Assembly: GCA_030411725.1 (NCBI GenBank)
Contig: MU839835.1
Coordinates: 1,507,906-1,571,905, forward strand
Direction: 5' to 3'
Length of the DNA: 64,000 bases
From: Echria macrotheca
Taxonomy: Eukaryota; Ascomycota; Sordariomycetes; Sordariales; Schizotheciaceae
Numbering within the stretch: position 1 is the first letter of the stretch; each line of letters starts with the position of its first letter. The position numbers were made by a program, and so were the translations under genes. Shown in pieces: positions 42,755-54,888 of this stretch. Under the pieces are notes generated by a model that made no database searches, was not told the DNA's origin, and was given only the letters and a program-made list of their open reading frames with translations.

Positions 42755-45206
42755 CTAAACAACCTGCACGTAACTCGCCGGCACGATCCTCGTCACGCCG
42801 CCCTTTTCCACCTCGGCCCATCCATCTCCCTGGTCCTCCCTGATGAGCACGAATCGCTCGCCCTCCACCATGCTGTGCTCGGCATCGCTCTGTGCCGTGT
42901 AATCATACAGCGCCTCGACATATTTCAGTTTCTTGGCGCCCCGTCTCGGCGCCACCGCCGGCCCCCTCTTTTTCACTCCCGGGCCCGTTGTCGAACCGGT
43001 AGCCGCCGAAGCTCCGCCAATCGACGACCCGCTGTTGGAATATGCCGACGCCGGCCGCCCCGACTGCCCCGTATTTTGCGGCGCAAGAACCGCCGGCGCC
43101 GAGTGAACCACTTCAACGTAGGATGCCGGCACAAGGCCTTCCTTGTAGCCCGCGCGCACCTTCACCCACCCCGTTCCCGCTAATAGCAGGTTAGCTTTGA
43201 TAATGACAAGCCGATTTGCTGAACTTACAGTCGGGTTCTAAAATAATGAGGTCTCGGCCTTCGGGTACCGACAGCTCTCCATCGGCGCCCGCCTCGAATG
43301 AGTAAAGCATCTTGCCCTTGGGATGCTCCCCTGACCCATTGGTCGCGGCCGGAGTACTGCCCGGCAACTCACTGATATATGCCGCTGGTGGAGGTGCAAC
43401 AACCCGATTTTTCTTAAGCGTCCCAGAGGTTATGGTGCTGGCCGGCGTCGGCCGGGCGGTTGTCGGCAGATCGGGCGGCCCGTTCTCTGTCGGAGACATT
43501 GGTGAGAGCTGGCCCGATACTGTCCGCGCCGCGCTCGCTGCATACCCGGAGCTAAGTGAGTTCATGGTGTTGGACCTATCGAGCGCCGGCAGCTCGGCGG
43601 TACCGGCAACGTGTTGCGCTGTCGTCGTCGGCTTGAGCAGCGCATTGGCGGCTTCCTGTCGTTCCTGCTTGAGCTTCTTGCGCTCCTCCTTTGACTGTTC
43701 TCCCGGACACTCGGCCGGCACCTTCATCTCGCACTTGTTGTGGCACGTGTAACCGCAGTCGCGACAGTCGAAACCTTTGGCCGAAAGGCCCCATATCCTC
43801 TCGCCGCAGAGGTCGCAGTTTGTTGGGATCTTGAACGTTTGTGACTTGAAGTTGTGGTTCTTGGCACCCAGCGTTACGTCGCCCACAGCAGAGGTGATGG
43901 TCGACGTCTCGACCTCGGCCGTGAGCCGTTTCCTGTCTAGCTGATGCAGCTCCTCCTGCAAGGCGAAGATGTTCGAAACCACCAAGACCTCGTCCTGCTT
44001 ATCGACTCCATCGCGTACCTTTTGCTTGATACGCTTGAAGGACTCAACCTCGCGCTTCTTTTTGTCGACTTCGCGCCGTAGGTCGCCGAGCTGGCTCTTG
44101 GATTTGTTGAGCAAATTCCGAAGGTACACCTTTGCGGGCTCATTCACCACCATCGCGTCATCATCGTGCCATACCGGGCAGGGCTCAAACACCTTGTCTG
44201 GGGGTTCGTTGAACGCGCCCATATTGTGTCGGATAAACATCATCGAGTCAAGGTGTGGTTGGTTTCTCGTAATCTCCTGCGACAGTCTCTCGATCTGCCC
44301 CGAGCTCTGTTGAAGCATGGCCGCCTCGAGTTGTGACGCTAGGCTCCACAGGCCGTTGAGCTTGAGGGTTCTGAACTCGGACAGATCCTGGAGGCTGTCC
44401 ATGAGCTCGGGTAGGTATTCATGGTAGTACTTCTCTTTTTGCTTGTTGGTGACGTTGATGGCAATCAGATATGTGTTTTTGACATTGTTCATGTCGTTGA
44501 CTTGTTGCTGAAAAGCGCTCTGGGCCTTTGCCTTGTCGAAGTTATTCTCTGACTTCTTGCGTTTGCTCTCCACCTCTTGGCAAGCCGTATCGTATTTCCC
44601 CTTGGTCTTTCGCAGGTCGGCGTACGACGCGTCCCTCTCCTTCTCCAGCTTGTCTGCATACTCGGCGTGGCGTTTGCGGAGCTCTTCGAAGCGGGTGGCC
44701 ACGTACTTGAGGGGTTCTGCCACTTTTGTGACAAGTTCGTTGCCGTATTTCTCGTGCTCTTCCGCTCGTGCCTCGAGTGTCGTGAGATGCGTAGTCCACG
44801 TTGTAAGTGATGCGCTGCAAAGGGGATGTGCATGTCAGTCGACAGCTTCCGAGTGTTCCATAGTAGGAAGCACACACCTTTCAAGCGACCCAGGGGTCAT
44901 GGTCGGCGTGTCGCCGACACTCAGAGTAGCAGACTTCTTTGTCTTCTTTTCAAAGTATCTTTTCGCCAAAGCATTGAGCTTCGCGCTGTACTCTTTTTCT
45001 ATGGCGCTCCGCTCGCGGTAAAAGGCCTGGATGTCGTCGAGCCAGGCGATGCCGTTGGCAACCCAGGCATTGGCGGGCTTGAAGCCATCCTACACGCAGA
45101 ACGTCGAGTTAGAAACTGAGCGAAACACAGCAAGCGTATTCCAGAGAAAAAGCAGGCGAACCTTGAGTTCGGAGCCGAACGTGGGCGCAACCTCGACCTG
45201 GGCCAT
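42755..45206 (-). CDS. BZZ1: BZZ1-like F-BAR / C1 / tandem SH3 protein
   Basis: Four exons (45206-45162, 45089-44878, 44814-43229, 43179-42755) give 755 aa. An N-terminal FCH/F-BAR domain (AWVANGIAWLDDIQAFYRER onward) extends through long coiled coil to ~390. A C1 zinc domain at ~406-455 has the full Cys/His set (HNFKSQTFKIPTNCDLCGER, then CRDCGYTCHNKC). After a Ser/Thr/Pro linker come two SH3 domains: one at about 589-642 (GKMLYSFEAGADGELSV, GWVKVRAGYKEGLVPASYVEV) and a second at about 698-755 (ALYDYTAQSDAEHSMVEGER, VPASYVQVV). This is the layout of yeast Bzz1, which binds curved membrane and, with Las17/WASP, activates Arp2/3 actin at endocytic sites. All junctions close in frame; the first exon is only 45 nt. 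Confidence 0.94.
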
Positions 45207-45584
45207 GGTTCCCTCGGCCGTCTTCCCGTCTTCCCTAACGACTCTGCGGCAACGGCAGTGCCTTGGTGTCTCTAACCATGTAAAAGTGCCGAGCGGAGGT
45301 CGTAGAGAAACACGTGGGCCTCTAAATCGTCAAACACGAGCTGTCGACACGGTGGTGGGAATTTGCGCATCCCACTCGATTTACGGTTTAAGGTTCAGGA
45401 AATCAGGTCGATCCGGGGCAGCGTGGACGAGGCGCAATGGACAACCCCTCCAATTGGCACCTGCTGCGGGGACCCGCAGCATGCTAGCGGGTGGCTAAAC
45501 CCGAACTTCCTCCAACGATGTACCCGGTCGTACAGCCGGGATGACGGGACCTGGAACCGCCAGACCAGCCATTTCATTGTCTCT

Positions 45585-45920
45585 ATGTTCATCGCCGGCG
45601 CGAGTCTCGTGGGATTATCGCGGATTCTTTATCGTGACCAGGTCGAGACAAACCATCGCGCGACCCCTCCAAAAATAAACTCCCACCAACCCAGTCTACC
45701 CCGCCATCCCGCTGTTGAGTTCCTGTCGAAGGCAGCAGCCGAAATGTTGATGGGCGTGGCAGACCGTCTGTGCCGCTCGATCACTGGTGGCAAAGATTAC
45801 GTTCAAGATGGAGTTGACTTGATGAGCACCCTGGGGCGGACAGCTTTCAGCTTAACTTCGGAACGGCACGTGGGACACACTACAGTCGAGGTAGACGGCA
45901 AGGGTATTGGAACAGATTAA
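45585..45920 (+). CDS. Possible small membrane protein
   Basis: ATG 45585 opens 111 codons. The N-terminus MFIAGASLVGLSRILYRDQVE could be a membrane anchor. The rest has plausible coding character (AVEFLSKAAAEMLMGVADRL, GRTAFSLTSERHVGHTTVEV). The frame is open upstream to 45363 but without an ATG. It lies head-to-head with BZZ1. No family recognised; chance remains possible. Confidence 0.3.
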   Translation: MFIAGASLVGLSRILYRDQVETNHRATPPKINSHQPSLPRHPAVEFLSKAAAEMLMGVADRLCRSITGGKDYVQDGVDLMSTLGRTAFSLTSERHVGHTTVEVDGKGIGTD

Positions 45921-46082
45921 TTGTAGAGATATTAAATTATAAACAGCTTCGACTAGCTATCATCCCAACGACCAGAGGTCTCCCATAAATGCATGTAAGT
46001 GGTATCATTCATCTCATCCATCATACCCAACGAAGCCGGCAGGCCAAACTCCCCGTCAATCCATCATAACAGCGCACTCCTT

Positions 46083-46829
46083 TTAAAAGAATCGGCGGCG
46101 GCGGCGAGGCGCCTCAACGTACTCGGTCTTGGCCGGCATGACATTGCGCTGCCTGCGTTTGTGGAGCCTGCCAGAGCAGCACGTGAGGAACACCACAATC
46201 GTGCCCAGGAGAGAGCAGATGGCCGACACCAGCGTCGTCCAGGCCGCTGTGCTGAAGTGGGCATTGGCGCCTGTGTTGTCGTCGTTGACATTATTCTTGA
46301 TGATGCTGAAGAGCACAAAGTCGATAATCACAGCGACTGCCGTGGTCAAGAAAGCGACCAGTGCCACCAGGGACGCAAGGAAGGACCCGACGAAACCGGC
46401 GCCGAGGGCGAGCATGAAGGCAATGAAGTTGAAGCCGCAGGCAATGGGATGGAGGATCATTGCTTTGGTCAACGACCGAGTGGTATCGGTGGAATAGTCG
46501 GAGAACTCGGTGCCGTCGACAACGCGCATGACAGCCGCCGGGCTGTAGCCGACCTGGCTTTGGGAGCAACCGTCGCTGCCTTGATGTTAGCGGTATGCTT
46601 GTCACACGGCTGGGAGCTATCCATACCCTCCATTGAAGTTGTTCAGGCAGTAGCCAAAAGTACCAAAGGCAACATTCCGGTGGTCGGCTTGCGATTGCGC
46701 CCCGAGATCAACCTTCAGGATAGCGATGTCGTGCACCACAGGCGCCGAAATACAAGTGATGATGAGCAGGATGCACGCGACGAACAGCAGGAAGGTGCCG
46801 ATGTGGTGGAAGAAGCCGGTCTGCGCCAT
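46083..46829 (-). CDS. SUR7/PalI family four-span membrane protein
   Basis: Two exons (46829-46627 and 46575-46083) give 231 aa from ATG 46829. Span 1 is FLLFVACILLIITCISAP. The first extracellular loop holds VAFGTFGYCLNNFNGG and a Cys after the junction (GDGC), the W/G-x-C pattern of SUR7/PalI (Rim9) proteins. Spans 2-4 are FNFIAFMLALGAGFVGSF, ALVAFLTTAVAVIIDFVLF and LVSAICSLLGTIVVFLTCC. A short basic tail ends RRRRRFF. The GGCAG acceptor was chosen because the AAG three bases upstream breaks the frame. Family members act in eisosomes, cell-wall sensing or ambient-pH signalling. It lacks the long cytosolic tail of typical PalI, so a SUR7-like role is more likely. Confidence 0.83.
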
Positions 46830-47906
46830 TGTGAAGGCCAGGGAGGTCGAGTAGTAGCTCAGAAGTATGTGCTGCAACGGATTCAGGCACGAGGTTGGAC
46901 GGGAAGAGATCGAGTGGTTCACAGAGCGGGCGGGTGCAACTGGATATAAGCCGTTTCAGGCCTCGACGGCTGGGTTGGCCAGACGTGTGTGCCCAGTGCC
47001 GTGATAGCCTCAAGGAGCTGGCGCGGCGACGTCATCACCAACCTGGGCATGCCGGAACCCCAGCCAAGCCACCAAACCGGTGGCCTGACGGTGGTGTGCC
47101 GGGCGTGATTGGCTTGTATCGGGCTTGACCTCCATCCTGACCAACTCTGCCGAAAAGGGCCGGTTGCGACGGTCTGATTGCCGTCGTGGACCAAAGAACT
47201 TGGAGAACGGACATCTTGTTTGTAGCCCCTGAACCTCATTGGTGATGACGTAGCTGGGGTGCAGCCACAAATCTTCAGCGCAAAGTGGGGCCTGGTCCCA
47301 GCCGTGCCTTGATTTGGTCGTCGCTGAATGGACGGTCGAATCGCGATGACGGCACGCTTCTCAGACAACCAAAGAACTCCTGCATGCAAAGCCCCAACAT
47401 TCGTGTCCCTTCAGCTTGTTACCTCGTGCAGCCATCTTGGACAAGTGCTGGCGGCCTCCCTTCCGAGGCAGTTGAGATGAATATTGGATGAATTAGAATT
47501 TCAGAGTTGGCGCTTCCAGTCACAATTTGTGATTCTTTGCGATTCCATTCGGATGCTTCTCGAGATGCCCATGATCTGCGACGAGAACTGCCACAGCGTG
47601 GCATTTGTTTCCGATGGCGTACGGGTTGAGATGCCGAGAAAATATCCAGTCGGATTTTTCCAGGCCAGGAACGCTGGTGCTGTTCTCTCATCCCACCATC
47701 CATGAAACGCGTCATGCACGGACAGCGGTACCTTGCGTCTAAGCTGAGCGGTTGCTTCACGTGAGCTCCCGCAAACCTGCGTGGCTCGCGCAGAGACTCA
47801 GTCGCACCGGTTCACAGCCCTGAGGGCTAACCGTCTCTCAGAGAACACAGCTTCGGCCATTTGAATTTTGGTCCTGAGAATAAGGATATCCGACGTGGAG
47901 CTCTGG
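46830..47906. other. Intergenic, no gene seen
   Basis: About 1.1 kb between two minus-strand genes. The open frames on both strands mirror each other and lack ATG starts or coding bias. Confidence 0.45.
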
Positions 47907-48727
47907 TTATCGGCTGCGGCGCGCTGGCGGCTTTCGGAAAGCTGAGGCTTCCACCCTTACTCCGTCTCGAGTTTCTTTTTTCGATTTTACCTCTGGTTGG
48001 GCGAGGTCCCCTCCGGGAGCGTGATCCGAGGCCCTTCCTGCGGCGTCATCTTGTTTCGTCCCCAACCCTAGGGTCCTCCCGGGCTTCTTCCTGAGACGCT
48101 GTTTCTCTTTTCGCGCCGCAACGTAGTCCTGTGGGGAGGTCTTCGCCGTGGGCGGGGTTGTACCCGTTTCCCAATCTCGCAGTGCTATGGCCGCCATATC
48201 CTTCGGGACGGCTGTTCTCAGTGTGGTTGCGATGAGACCGTCATGTTGGAACGCGGTCTTGTCAAAGGGGCTTCGTTCATCGGGCCAGGGTCCAAAAAGC
48301 GGAGACTCCTCGATGAGACGAAAGTGCGGGAACTTCTCGCCACTGAATACGTGAACGGTGAATGTCTTCTTGACTGTCGCGGAGGGCTGGTTGTCGTTGG
48401 GGGAGGGTCGTGACGAGGGTAGACGGACGGCCGGTTCCGAATCGACATCGAACTGAAGTGGGGATTTGGCAACTAGCTTGCTGGCCACATCGGCCTGTCT
48501 CGTGATCGAGACATAGGATAACGGGTCCTATCCATGCAGAGTAAGCACTGTCATTAATTGGGTGTCGCTGGACCTACGCGAAGCTTCAGAAAAACGTCGA
48601 TTTCGCCGTGCTTCTTCAGCACGCGAAGAAGAGCTCGACGCTCCGACAAAGAAGTCGGCGCAGGCTTCACCTTCAAAATTATCGACCGAAGAGCAGTGCT
48701 TTTGGAGAGAGTCGCCGGCAGCGACAT
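47907..48727 (-). CDS. Conserved-looking protein of unknown function, possibly mitochondrial
   Basis: Two exons (48727-48578 and 48527-47907) give 256 aa. The N-terminal ~35 residues are basic and free of acids up to SERR (ATLSKSTALRSIILKVKPAP), suggesting a mitochondrial presequence. Then come ALLRVLKKHGEIDVFLKLRD and PLSYVSITRQADVASKLVAK, which resemble an RRM-like alpha/beta unit. A compact region follows (FTVHVFSGEKFPHFRLIEES, PLFGPWPDERSPFDKTAFQH). The C-terminus is basic and low-complexity (KKPGRTLGLGTK). I cannot name the family; a fungal mitochondrial RNA-binding or ribosome-associated protein is a guess. The 50-nt intron closes in phase. A telobox-like element lies ~80 bp upstream. 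Confidence 0.65.
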
Positions 48728-48803
48728 GGCTGGCAGGAGTGTTGGTGGTAAGGAACAAACAGACGGATCCAAAATTGATTCCACGATGAACATGGAAGTC
48801 GAT

Positions 48804-48814
48804 AAGGGTTAGGG
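48804..48814. promoter_or_regulatory. Telobox-like element upstream of the 47907-48727 gene
   Basis: AAGGGTTAGGG, about 80 bp upstream of ATG 48727, in the same orientation relative to its gene as the one upstream of SEC28. Confidence 0.35.
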
Positions 48815-50164
48815 TCTTCGATAAGTGGATGAGACGTCCAACGTCGAATATATCCCGGGGATTAGATCTACTCTTCACCTTCCATCTTGCTATATTAACT
48901 TTGTATATTTTGTTTCTTCATTTCGTGTCGTGGAATAGTTCTGTCGTCGCCAGAATAGGAGATGCGCGGAGCTGAAGACTTTGTCCCCGAAAGTCGTGAG
49001 CCAGGAGAAGACGAGCGCGCCTGCTTCCCATCTCGCAATCTTCAAATAGTGCTCAGGATCACTCAGATCATATGCCTAGGTCCGCAACAATGTTCTGTTG
49101 TCTGACTTGGATGTCCCGGCCTTCAAGACTGCAACCGATCGCCTATAGATTCGCGATTGAGTAGGTGTGAATCCGCCGGTCCTTGAGGGGAATAGACTTC
49201 AAAGCTACGGGCACGCACGAAACCCAAGCCCAATAGACTTGCAAGAAGAAATATTTCATCGAATTCTACGATGCCCAGCTCAACTCTATAGGCACAGCCA
49301 TATCACAATGTAGCTCAAATCTCAATTTTGGGGCAGATACAATCGGGTGGTCGCGGTGAGATCTCGTCCCATCTCCACACACATAGGCGTGCCTTCCTCA
49401 GAATTTATTATTAGACCTTGCTGAGGAAGCTCGAAGTTCAGACGACTGCAGAGACGCACGGATCAGTTGAAGCTCAAATAAATATTTGACGCGTCCTTGT
49501 CTCCCTTCTCTTCTTTTCTTTCCCCACAGGGTCTCAAGAAGTCGTAGCAAGGACATCCCACACAACCATGTTCTGTGGTGTGTTGGAATGACCCCTAGCG
49601 CGGCTGGTGGAACAAGAGGGTATTGATGGGTCTATTTCCGCCGGATAGGTGGCCGAGGGACTCCGAGGATGGTCTTCGTGATCATCCCTGCGGTTAACGT
49701 CCCTATGAGGCTGATCCTGAAGCCGAAAACGTCGCTGGGGAAGATTAATTACTAGGCACTATGCTTGTGCCCCGATCGTCTTGGCCTTCTCCATGGCCAT
49801 TGACACGGGATGGACAATAGCACGACCACACCCCTGCACAAGCTACATTCCGTCTCACTTGCTAAAGTGCCATTGTTCTTGGCTGGGTCTGTCACTGCAG
49901 CAGATGCGAAAGTTCCAATCAGCAGTGTTGACCATATACAATCTTCCTAATAGCAAACTCAAAACACCCCTCGAGAGCGAAGTTTGGCTAACTTTTGAGA
50001 AAACAGGGTCTCCAGTGCCTCCGCGACAACCTCAACCCGTCGTCATCGGCCAAAGGGAGCTACAAACGAAAGACGAGAATCAGCGCCGGATTCCGCACGC
50101 ACGAATACTAGCTCTACTACAAACAACATCTTACAACACAGGCGAGGACATAAACAAAAGAAGA
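48815..50164. other. Intergenic, no gene seen
   Basis: About 1.35 kb. Codon-like composition is absent; the longest plus frame (49781-50206) has no family features and runs into the wetA gene on the other strand. Confidence 0.45.
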
Positions 50165-52462
50165 TTAACCATCTCGCCTTTCCCTTCCCTCCAACCAGTC
50201 ACCTAGCCCAATGCCCTCGTCCTCCAACTTCCGTACATCCCCGCCCGCCGCCTCAACAGCCTTGCGCACCGCCTCGCCAAGCTTCCTCTTCTGCTCGGCA
50301 GCCTCCCTCTCGCGCCGGGCCTTGGTCTTGGAGCTCCCACTGGGCGCAACCCCCGTCATCAGCACCCGGTGATCCTCCGGCGTGTAATTGACGAACCCGC
50401 CGGCCTCCTTCTCACGCTCAAACGACTCGAGCGCAAGACTCGCCATGCTGGCGCTCGTGAGCTTCGCCGAGGTCGTCGACGAGGTCCTCCTCGACGTCTT
50501 GCGCGGACTGCCGTTGGTGCTGCCGCCGCCGCCGCCTCCGTTCTGGCAGGACGGATACGGGTGGTGGTGGTTGTTGTTGTCATGCGACCCCGAGACGCGC
50601 CGTCCCGTCCACGACTTGCGCTTGCGCACGGCAGATGGCGTGGACGGATCGGCTGTGCGGAGGGTCTGCATCGAGGCGCTGCGGCGGTGGAGACGGGATG
50701 GGTTTGTTGACGGCGGATAGGCGGTGCTGGGAGTGGACGGGATAGAACCTGGGCCGCTACCTGATGCGGTACGTCCTTTTCGTGGTGACGAGCTCGGAAG
50801 AGGCACGCCGCCGCCCGTACCGGGATGGTAGTGGTGGTGGCGCGCTCCGGATGACGGCGCGCGTGGTTTATGTCGGCGAGGAGAAGAGTTGAGATCTCCG
50901 GCTGATACGCTGTTTGGCATTGGAGGAGGAGGCGGGTACTGAAAGCGGGCTTGGGCGTGCTGGGCCTGCGCCTGCGCCTGCGCCATGGAGAGTTGGAGAG
51001 CAGGATGCAGCATGGTCGAGCCGGAGCCTCGAGGTTGGGGCATGTGGATCATAAGGCCCGAATTGTGAAGGGAGTTACTTCCCGCGGACGCGGGCGCGTA
51101 GCCCTGCTGCTGAAGCTGGAGGGCGAGCTGGAAGTCGGCTTGCTTGTAAGTCGACGGGGTGGTGAAGAAGTTCGGGTCGTCGATGTCCATCTCCATGTTC
51201 ATGGCTGGATCCCACCAGCAGTTCTCGTCGAGCCCTACAGGCGTGAAGGCGGCCTGCTGGCTGGTAGTCGAGCAACCCGTTGACGTGGCAGGACCGAAAT
51301 GGCCGTCGAGCGGCGTGTCAAGAGGCGTGCCGGATATTCCGTTGCCCGGGAGATTCATTTGCAGACCTTCCGGACCACCAAAGAGTTCATTAACAGCGGC
51401 GAAGTCGAGAACCAGATGGTTAGGATCCGCCACAAGCCCTTCGCCGGCCGAGCTGGTGAGTGGGAGAGACATGGGCTGGCTTGAGTTCGGGATGTGCAAG
51501 TCGCGAGGTCTCGGACGGGTGTTTGTCTTGGGTGGCTCCATCGGCGCCGTCGACATTGCCTGGGCCGGTCCCGGGCGAGAAATCTGAGGCTGATGCTTGC
51601 CCCTGGGATGGAGAGAGGCCATCTTGGCTCGCGCTCTGGAGTAAAGCGTCTCTAGCCGGCCTGCCTTGCGAGGGCTCCCAGTGGCATGCGAGGGCGGCGA
51701 TGGTGGCTCGGATGCCGACGCTGTGGCCACCGGGGGCCGGGACGAGCGCATGGAGAGGCCCTCGAGTTTGAGCAACTCCGAATCGGATATCGAGCCCGTG
51801 CCTGGCAGGTCGGGGAAGCTGGAGGGTAGCCCGCTCATGTCGAACATGTCGAGATGCTGTCCTGCCTGGTTGGCTAGTTGCTGATGCTAGACGAAAAAGT
51901 GTCAGCAGCGATCTCATGTTCTCCTACCATGACTTACCATATTTCCAGGTTGACCGGGCGCTGCGTTCCCGGGTGGCGTGACACCGCTGCTATGACTGGA
52001 AAGGGGTACACTACCAAAGCTAGTACCAGTAGCGGGAGCTACTCCCTCGTCGGCTTTGACCAGGCCGCCCCTCCTCCCCGAGGAAAATGGGGCGGTCGAG
52101 GACGAGGAGGGGGGTAGTAAGCTCTCGCCGCCGTCGAGGACCACAAATTCGTCAAAGAAGCTGTCGGCAGTCTCGACCGCCATTTGCTGGTGTAGATGCT
52201 GAAGCTCGTGATTCTCGTTGGTCCCTTGCCATCCTCCCTGTTCTCTTCCCTCCTCGTCCCCGCCTATTCCTGGGCCCCCTCTCCCGCTCCTGCCCCGACT
52301 ACTGGCTGTTCCTTTGTTCTGGAGGGGGGATAGCGGGTCCGCGGACGAGGCAAAGTCGCCGCCGCCGACGGGCGAATAGTTGACCCCGATGTCTGTCCCG
52401 TTTGTCGTGCTGGCCATCTTGGCCATGGGGAGACCTATGCCCATGCCTTGGACTCTGGCCAT
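50165..52462 (-). CDS. wetA: Developmental regulatory protein WetA
   Basis: Two exons (52462-51938 and 51886-50165) give 748 aa from the first in-frame ATG; further Mets follow at residues 7, 13 and 16, so the start is uncertain. After a Gly/Ser-rich N-terminus comes an acidic block, DSFFDEFVVLDGGESL. The middle is Ser/Pro/Gln-rich (LALQLQQQGYAPASAG, AQAQAQAQHAQARFQYPPPP). The conserved C-terminus is the WetA signature: LESFEREKEAGGFVNYTPED, HRVLMTGVAPSGSSKTKARR, then KAVEAAGGDVRKLEDEGI. WetA acts last in the brlA-abaA-wetA conidiation pathway or its Sordariomycete counterpart, controlling spore wall maturation and metabolism. It is nuclear and probably DNA-binding. No other conidiation gene is in the window. 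Confidence 0.88.
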
Positions 52463-54746
52463 GTCTGTGCTGACGAGCTCCACCGCCTCGTGTGCAGTCT
52501 GTTTTGCTGTGTTTTGCAAGAGCGGGAAGACCTCGATAGGGAGAGATGAGATGGTGTCTCGACACTAGCGATGAGCTAGCTGGTCAGGTGGATGAGATAG
52601 CGACCGTCTCGGAGGTCAATGGCGATCGTTTTTGGCTGTTACGAGCGGCGGTGGTGTTGATGGCCTTGGGTCCAGAAGTTGTTGAGCCTCGCGCTGCAGA
52701 TGACGGGTTTCCTGCTATTGTTCAAGTTGCTTGTTTCTGGAGCAGCTGTTTCCAGACGCCATACACTCGGTATGTCGTGGTTGGAGAAGAGGGAAACGAA
52801 TGGAGTAAGGTGAGGAGAGGTGAGCATAAGGTGTCACAAAAGAAAACAGAATGTCAACAAAACATGACAAAACATGTACTCCGTTCCTGAACAATCGACT
52901 GGAAAACTGCTTGCCAGGGCAACGACGGACAGCAATTTGCTTAGGGGAGTATGAAGAATAGAAGGAATTGGGATGTGAAGTAGAATGGAAATAGAATGGA
53001 AAGAATGCGGAAGGAAAGGGAGTGGGGGTGTTTAAGAGGGCATCGGAATGTAGTTGATATTACATCTGTATTTGGTGACTCGGGGCCATCTCAGCCCGAT
53101 CCAACCCGCGAATCCAGCATGGGCAGAGCCAGGTACCGGTAGACATTTAAGGATAGCAGAAAGACAGCGAGAGATGAGCATGGGTGCGGGACAGGTGTGG
53201 ATGATGAAAAGAAAGAAAAAAGAGAGCGAAGAGGATGGTGACGAAGAGGGGTCTAGATGGGTGTGTAAGGTTTCGGTCTGGCCACCTACAATTGGCATTC
53301 TTCGGGTTTAGGTTATCCGGTCGAAGAATGCGGCTTGTCTGCCATGGTAGGGCAACAACAACAACCCATTCCTACCTCATTCATTCTCTCAGTCCAACCC
53401 AATTTCTACATAACCACGAGTCTCTCATTTCCTAATGATAAAACACCATTCCCATCAGCTACATGCTTCGTTCAATATGAGCGTGCATACTGGAAGGGAA
53501 GAAAAGAGAGGCGGATCCACATAGTAGCTATCCCGGACCGAGGGCTGTCCAACAAAGAACCCCCTCACCATTCTGGATCTAACTCGGATGCCTCCCTCCT
53601 TTGTTGACGTTGTTATTGTCGTCCGCTGTATGGGGAGAGGGAGAGCACTGGGCGTTGGTAGGTAGTGGAGAATAATACCTCGCCTCTCCCAAAAGAGGGA
53701 GAAAAGAAAGAGAATAGTATGACGATGAGGTGGGGGGGGGGGGTTTCCGATTTCCCGATGTTGACAAGAGAGAAAAAAGAGGCGAGGTATGATTAAAGTA
53801 GTCAAGCGCCAACTGGTATGTAACAAAGAGACACTCTCCAAAAGAAAAACATCAACATGATCGACATGGGTGTGTTGTTGAGCGACTGGAATGTTGAACC
53901 GGCCAAAAGGGGTATTCGCGGCTCCACACAGTTCGAACCAACAACCAAAGCAAGGCCTGCAAGCCACGCCACGGGGACAATAACCGAATTCTCTCTCTCT
54001 CCTCACCTTCTTTCACGAGAAAAAAGAGGGTGCGCGATGAAGCAGTAAACCAGTCGATTGTTACCCCGTTTTTCTCTCTCCCACCCAATAATGAGATCAC
54101 CGAGAGTCCTCTCTTACTAAGAAAAAAACAAAGAATCATCCTCCACATCAAACCATGTGAATGGCAGGCAGACACTTGTGCAGGTTTGCAAAGGAGAGAG
54201 AGACTTTGAATCGCTCGGGACCGAAAGGAAAATAATTCCCCCATCCCCTCTCACCCGTCGGTATCCCCCATCTCGTCCATCTTCCATCAAACACCAGGTG
54301 CTCTTCTTTCATGCTTTAGGGATATCAAACGTACCCACCCCAGCTAGCAGGGGAAATATTATTATTCGTCTTATGCCGTAAGAAGCCGATGCCTTCCGCC
54401 CCCTAAGGGGGTAAGCGGTCCCTCGACGAGGTGGTTAGAGCACATAAGTGCCTACTATCAGGGGAAAAAAAAGAATCCGAGCGCACAGTGGACATTCACC
54501 ATCCATAATTGCACTAGCAAAGCAACAACCACCAAACATGAGACATGAGAGCAGCAATAACCGAACAAGCAGCAGCACTCACTTTTCCACCTCCAACTTA
54601 TTACCCATTATCCAAACCACTTCAGAGTTCTAGCCTGTGACATCGACAAAGTCGTAGGAGAGAAGAACTCTTCTCACACTATGACACTAAAACATAATAC
54701 TAAGTGAATGAGGTGTAAGACTGTCCCTTTGACGACTCTGCGCATT
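52463..54746. other. Upstream region of wetA, no other gene
   Basis: A long upstream region, as is common for developmental regulators. It contains a G11 tract (53731-53741) and, at 54396-54418, a G/C hairpin (CCGCCCCCTAAGGGGGTAAG and three bases more). Open frames are short, overlap and lack coding bias. Confidence 0.45.
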
Positions 54747-54888
54747 TAGACCACACCCAATAGATTGACCAGCCTTCCAAAAGGCTTGCCAAAATTCTAA
54801 GGTCAGCCAGCACCTTAGAATTCCAGCTGTGGTTACCTACCTATATACCAGCACGATCCGGGCCAGGCCCCAGGATCGTGACTGTCCC
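54747..54888 (+). repeat. Dispersed repeat, copy B
   Basis: Second copy of the repeat at 37884-38010, same orientation, slightly longer because of small insertions (AGAT after CCCAAT, and TACCTACCTATATA in the middle). No open frame of its own. Confidence 0.7.

Noticed and set aside
53455..54006. 183-codon minus-strand frame upstream of wetA
   Set aside because: Crosses a poly-C/G tract and T-rich DNA; no ATG at a sensible place and no domain.
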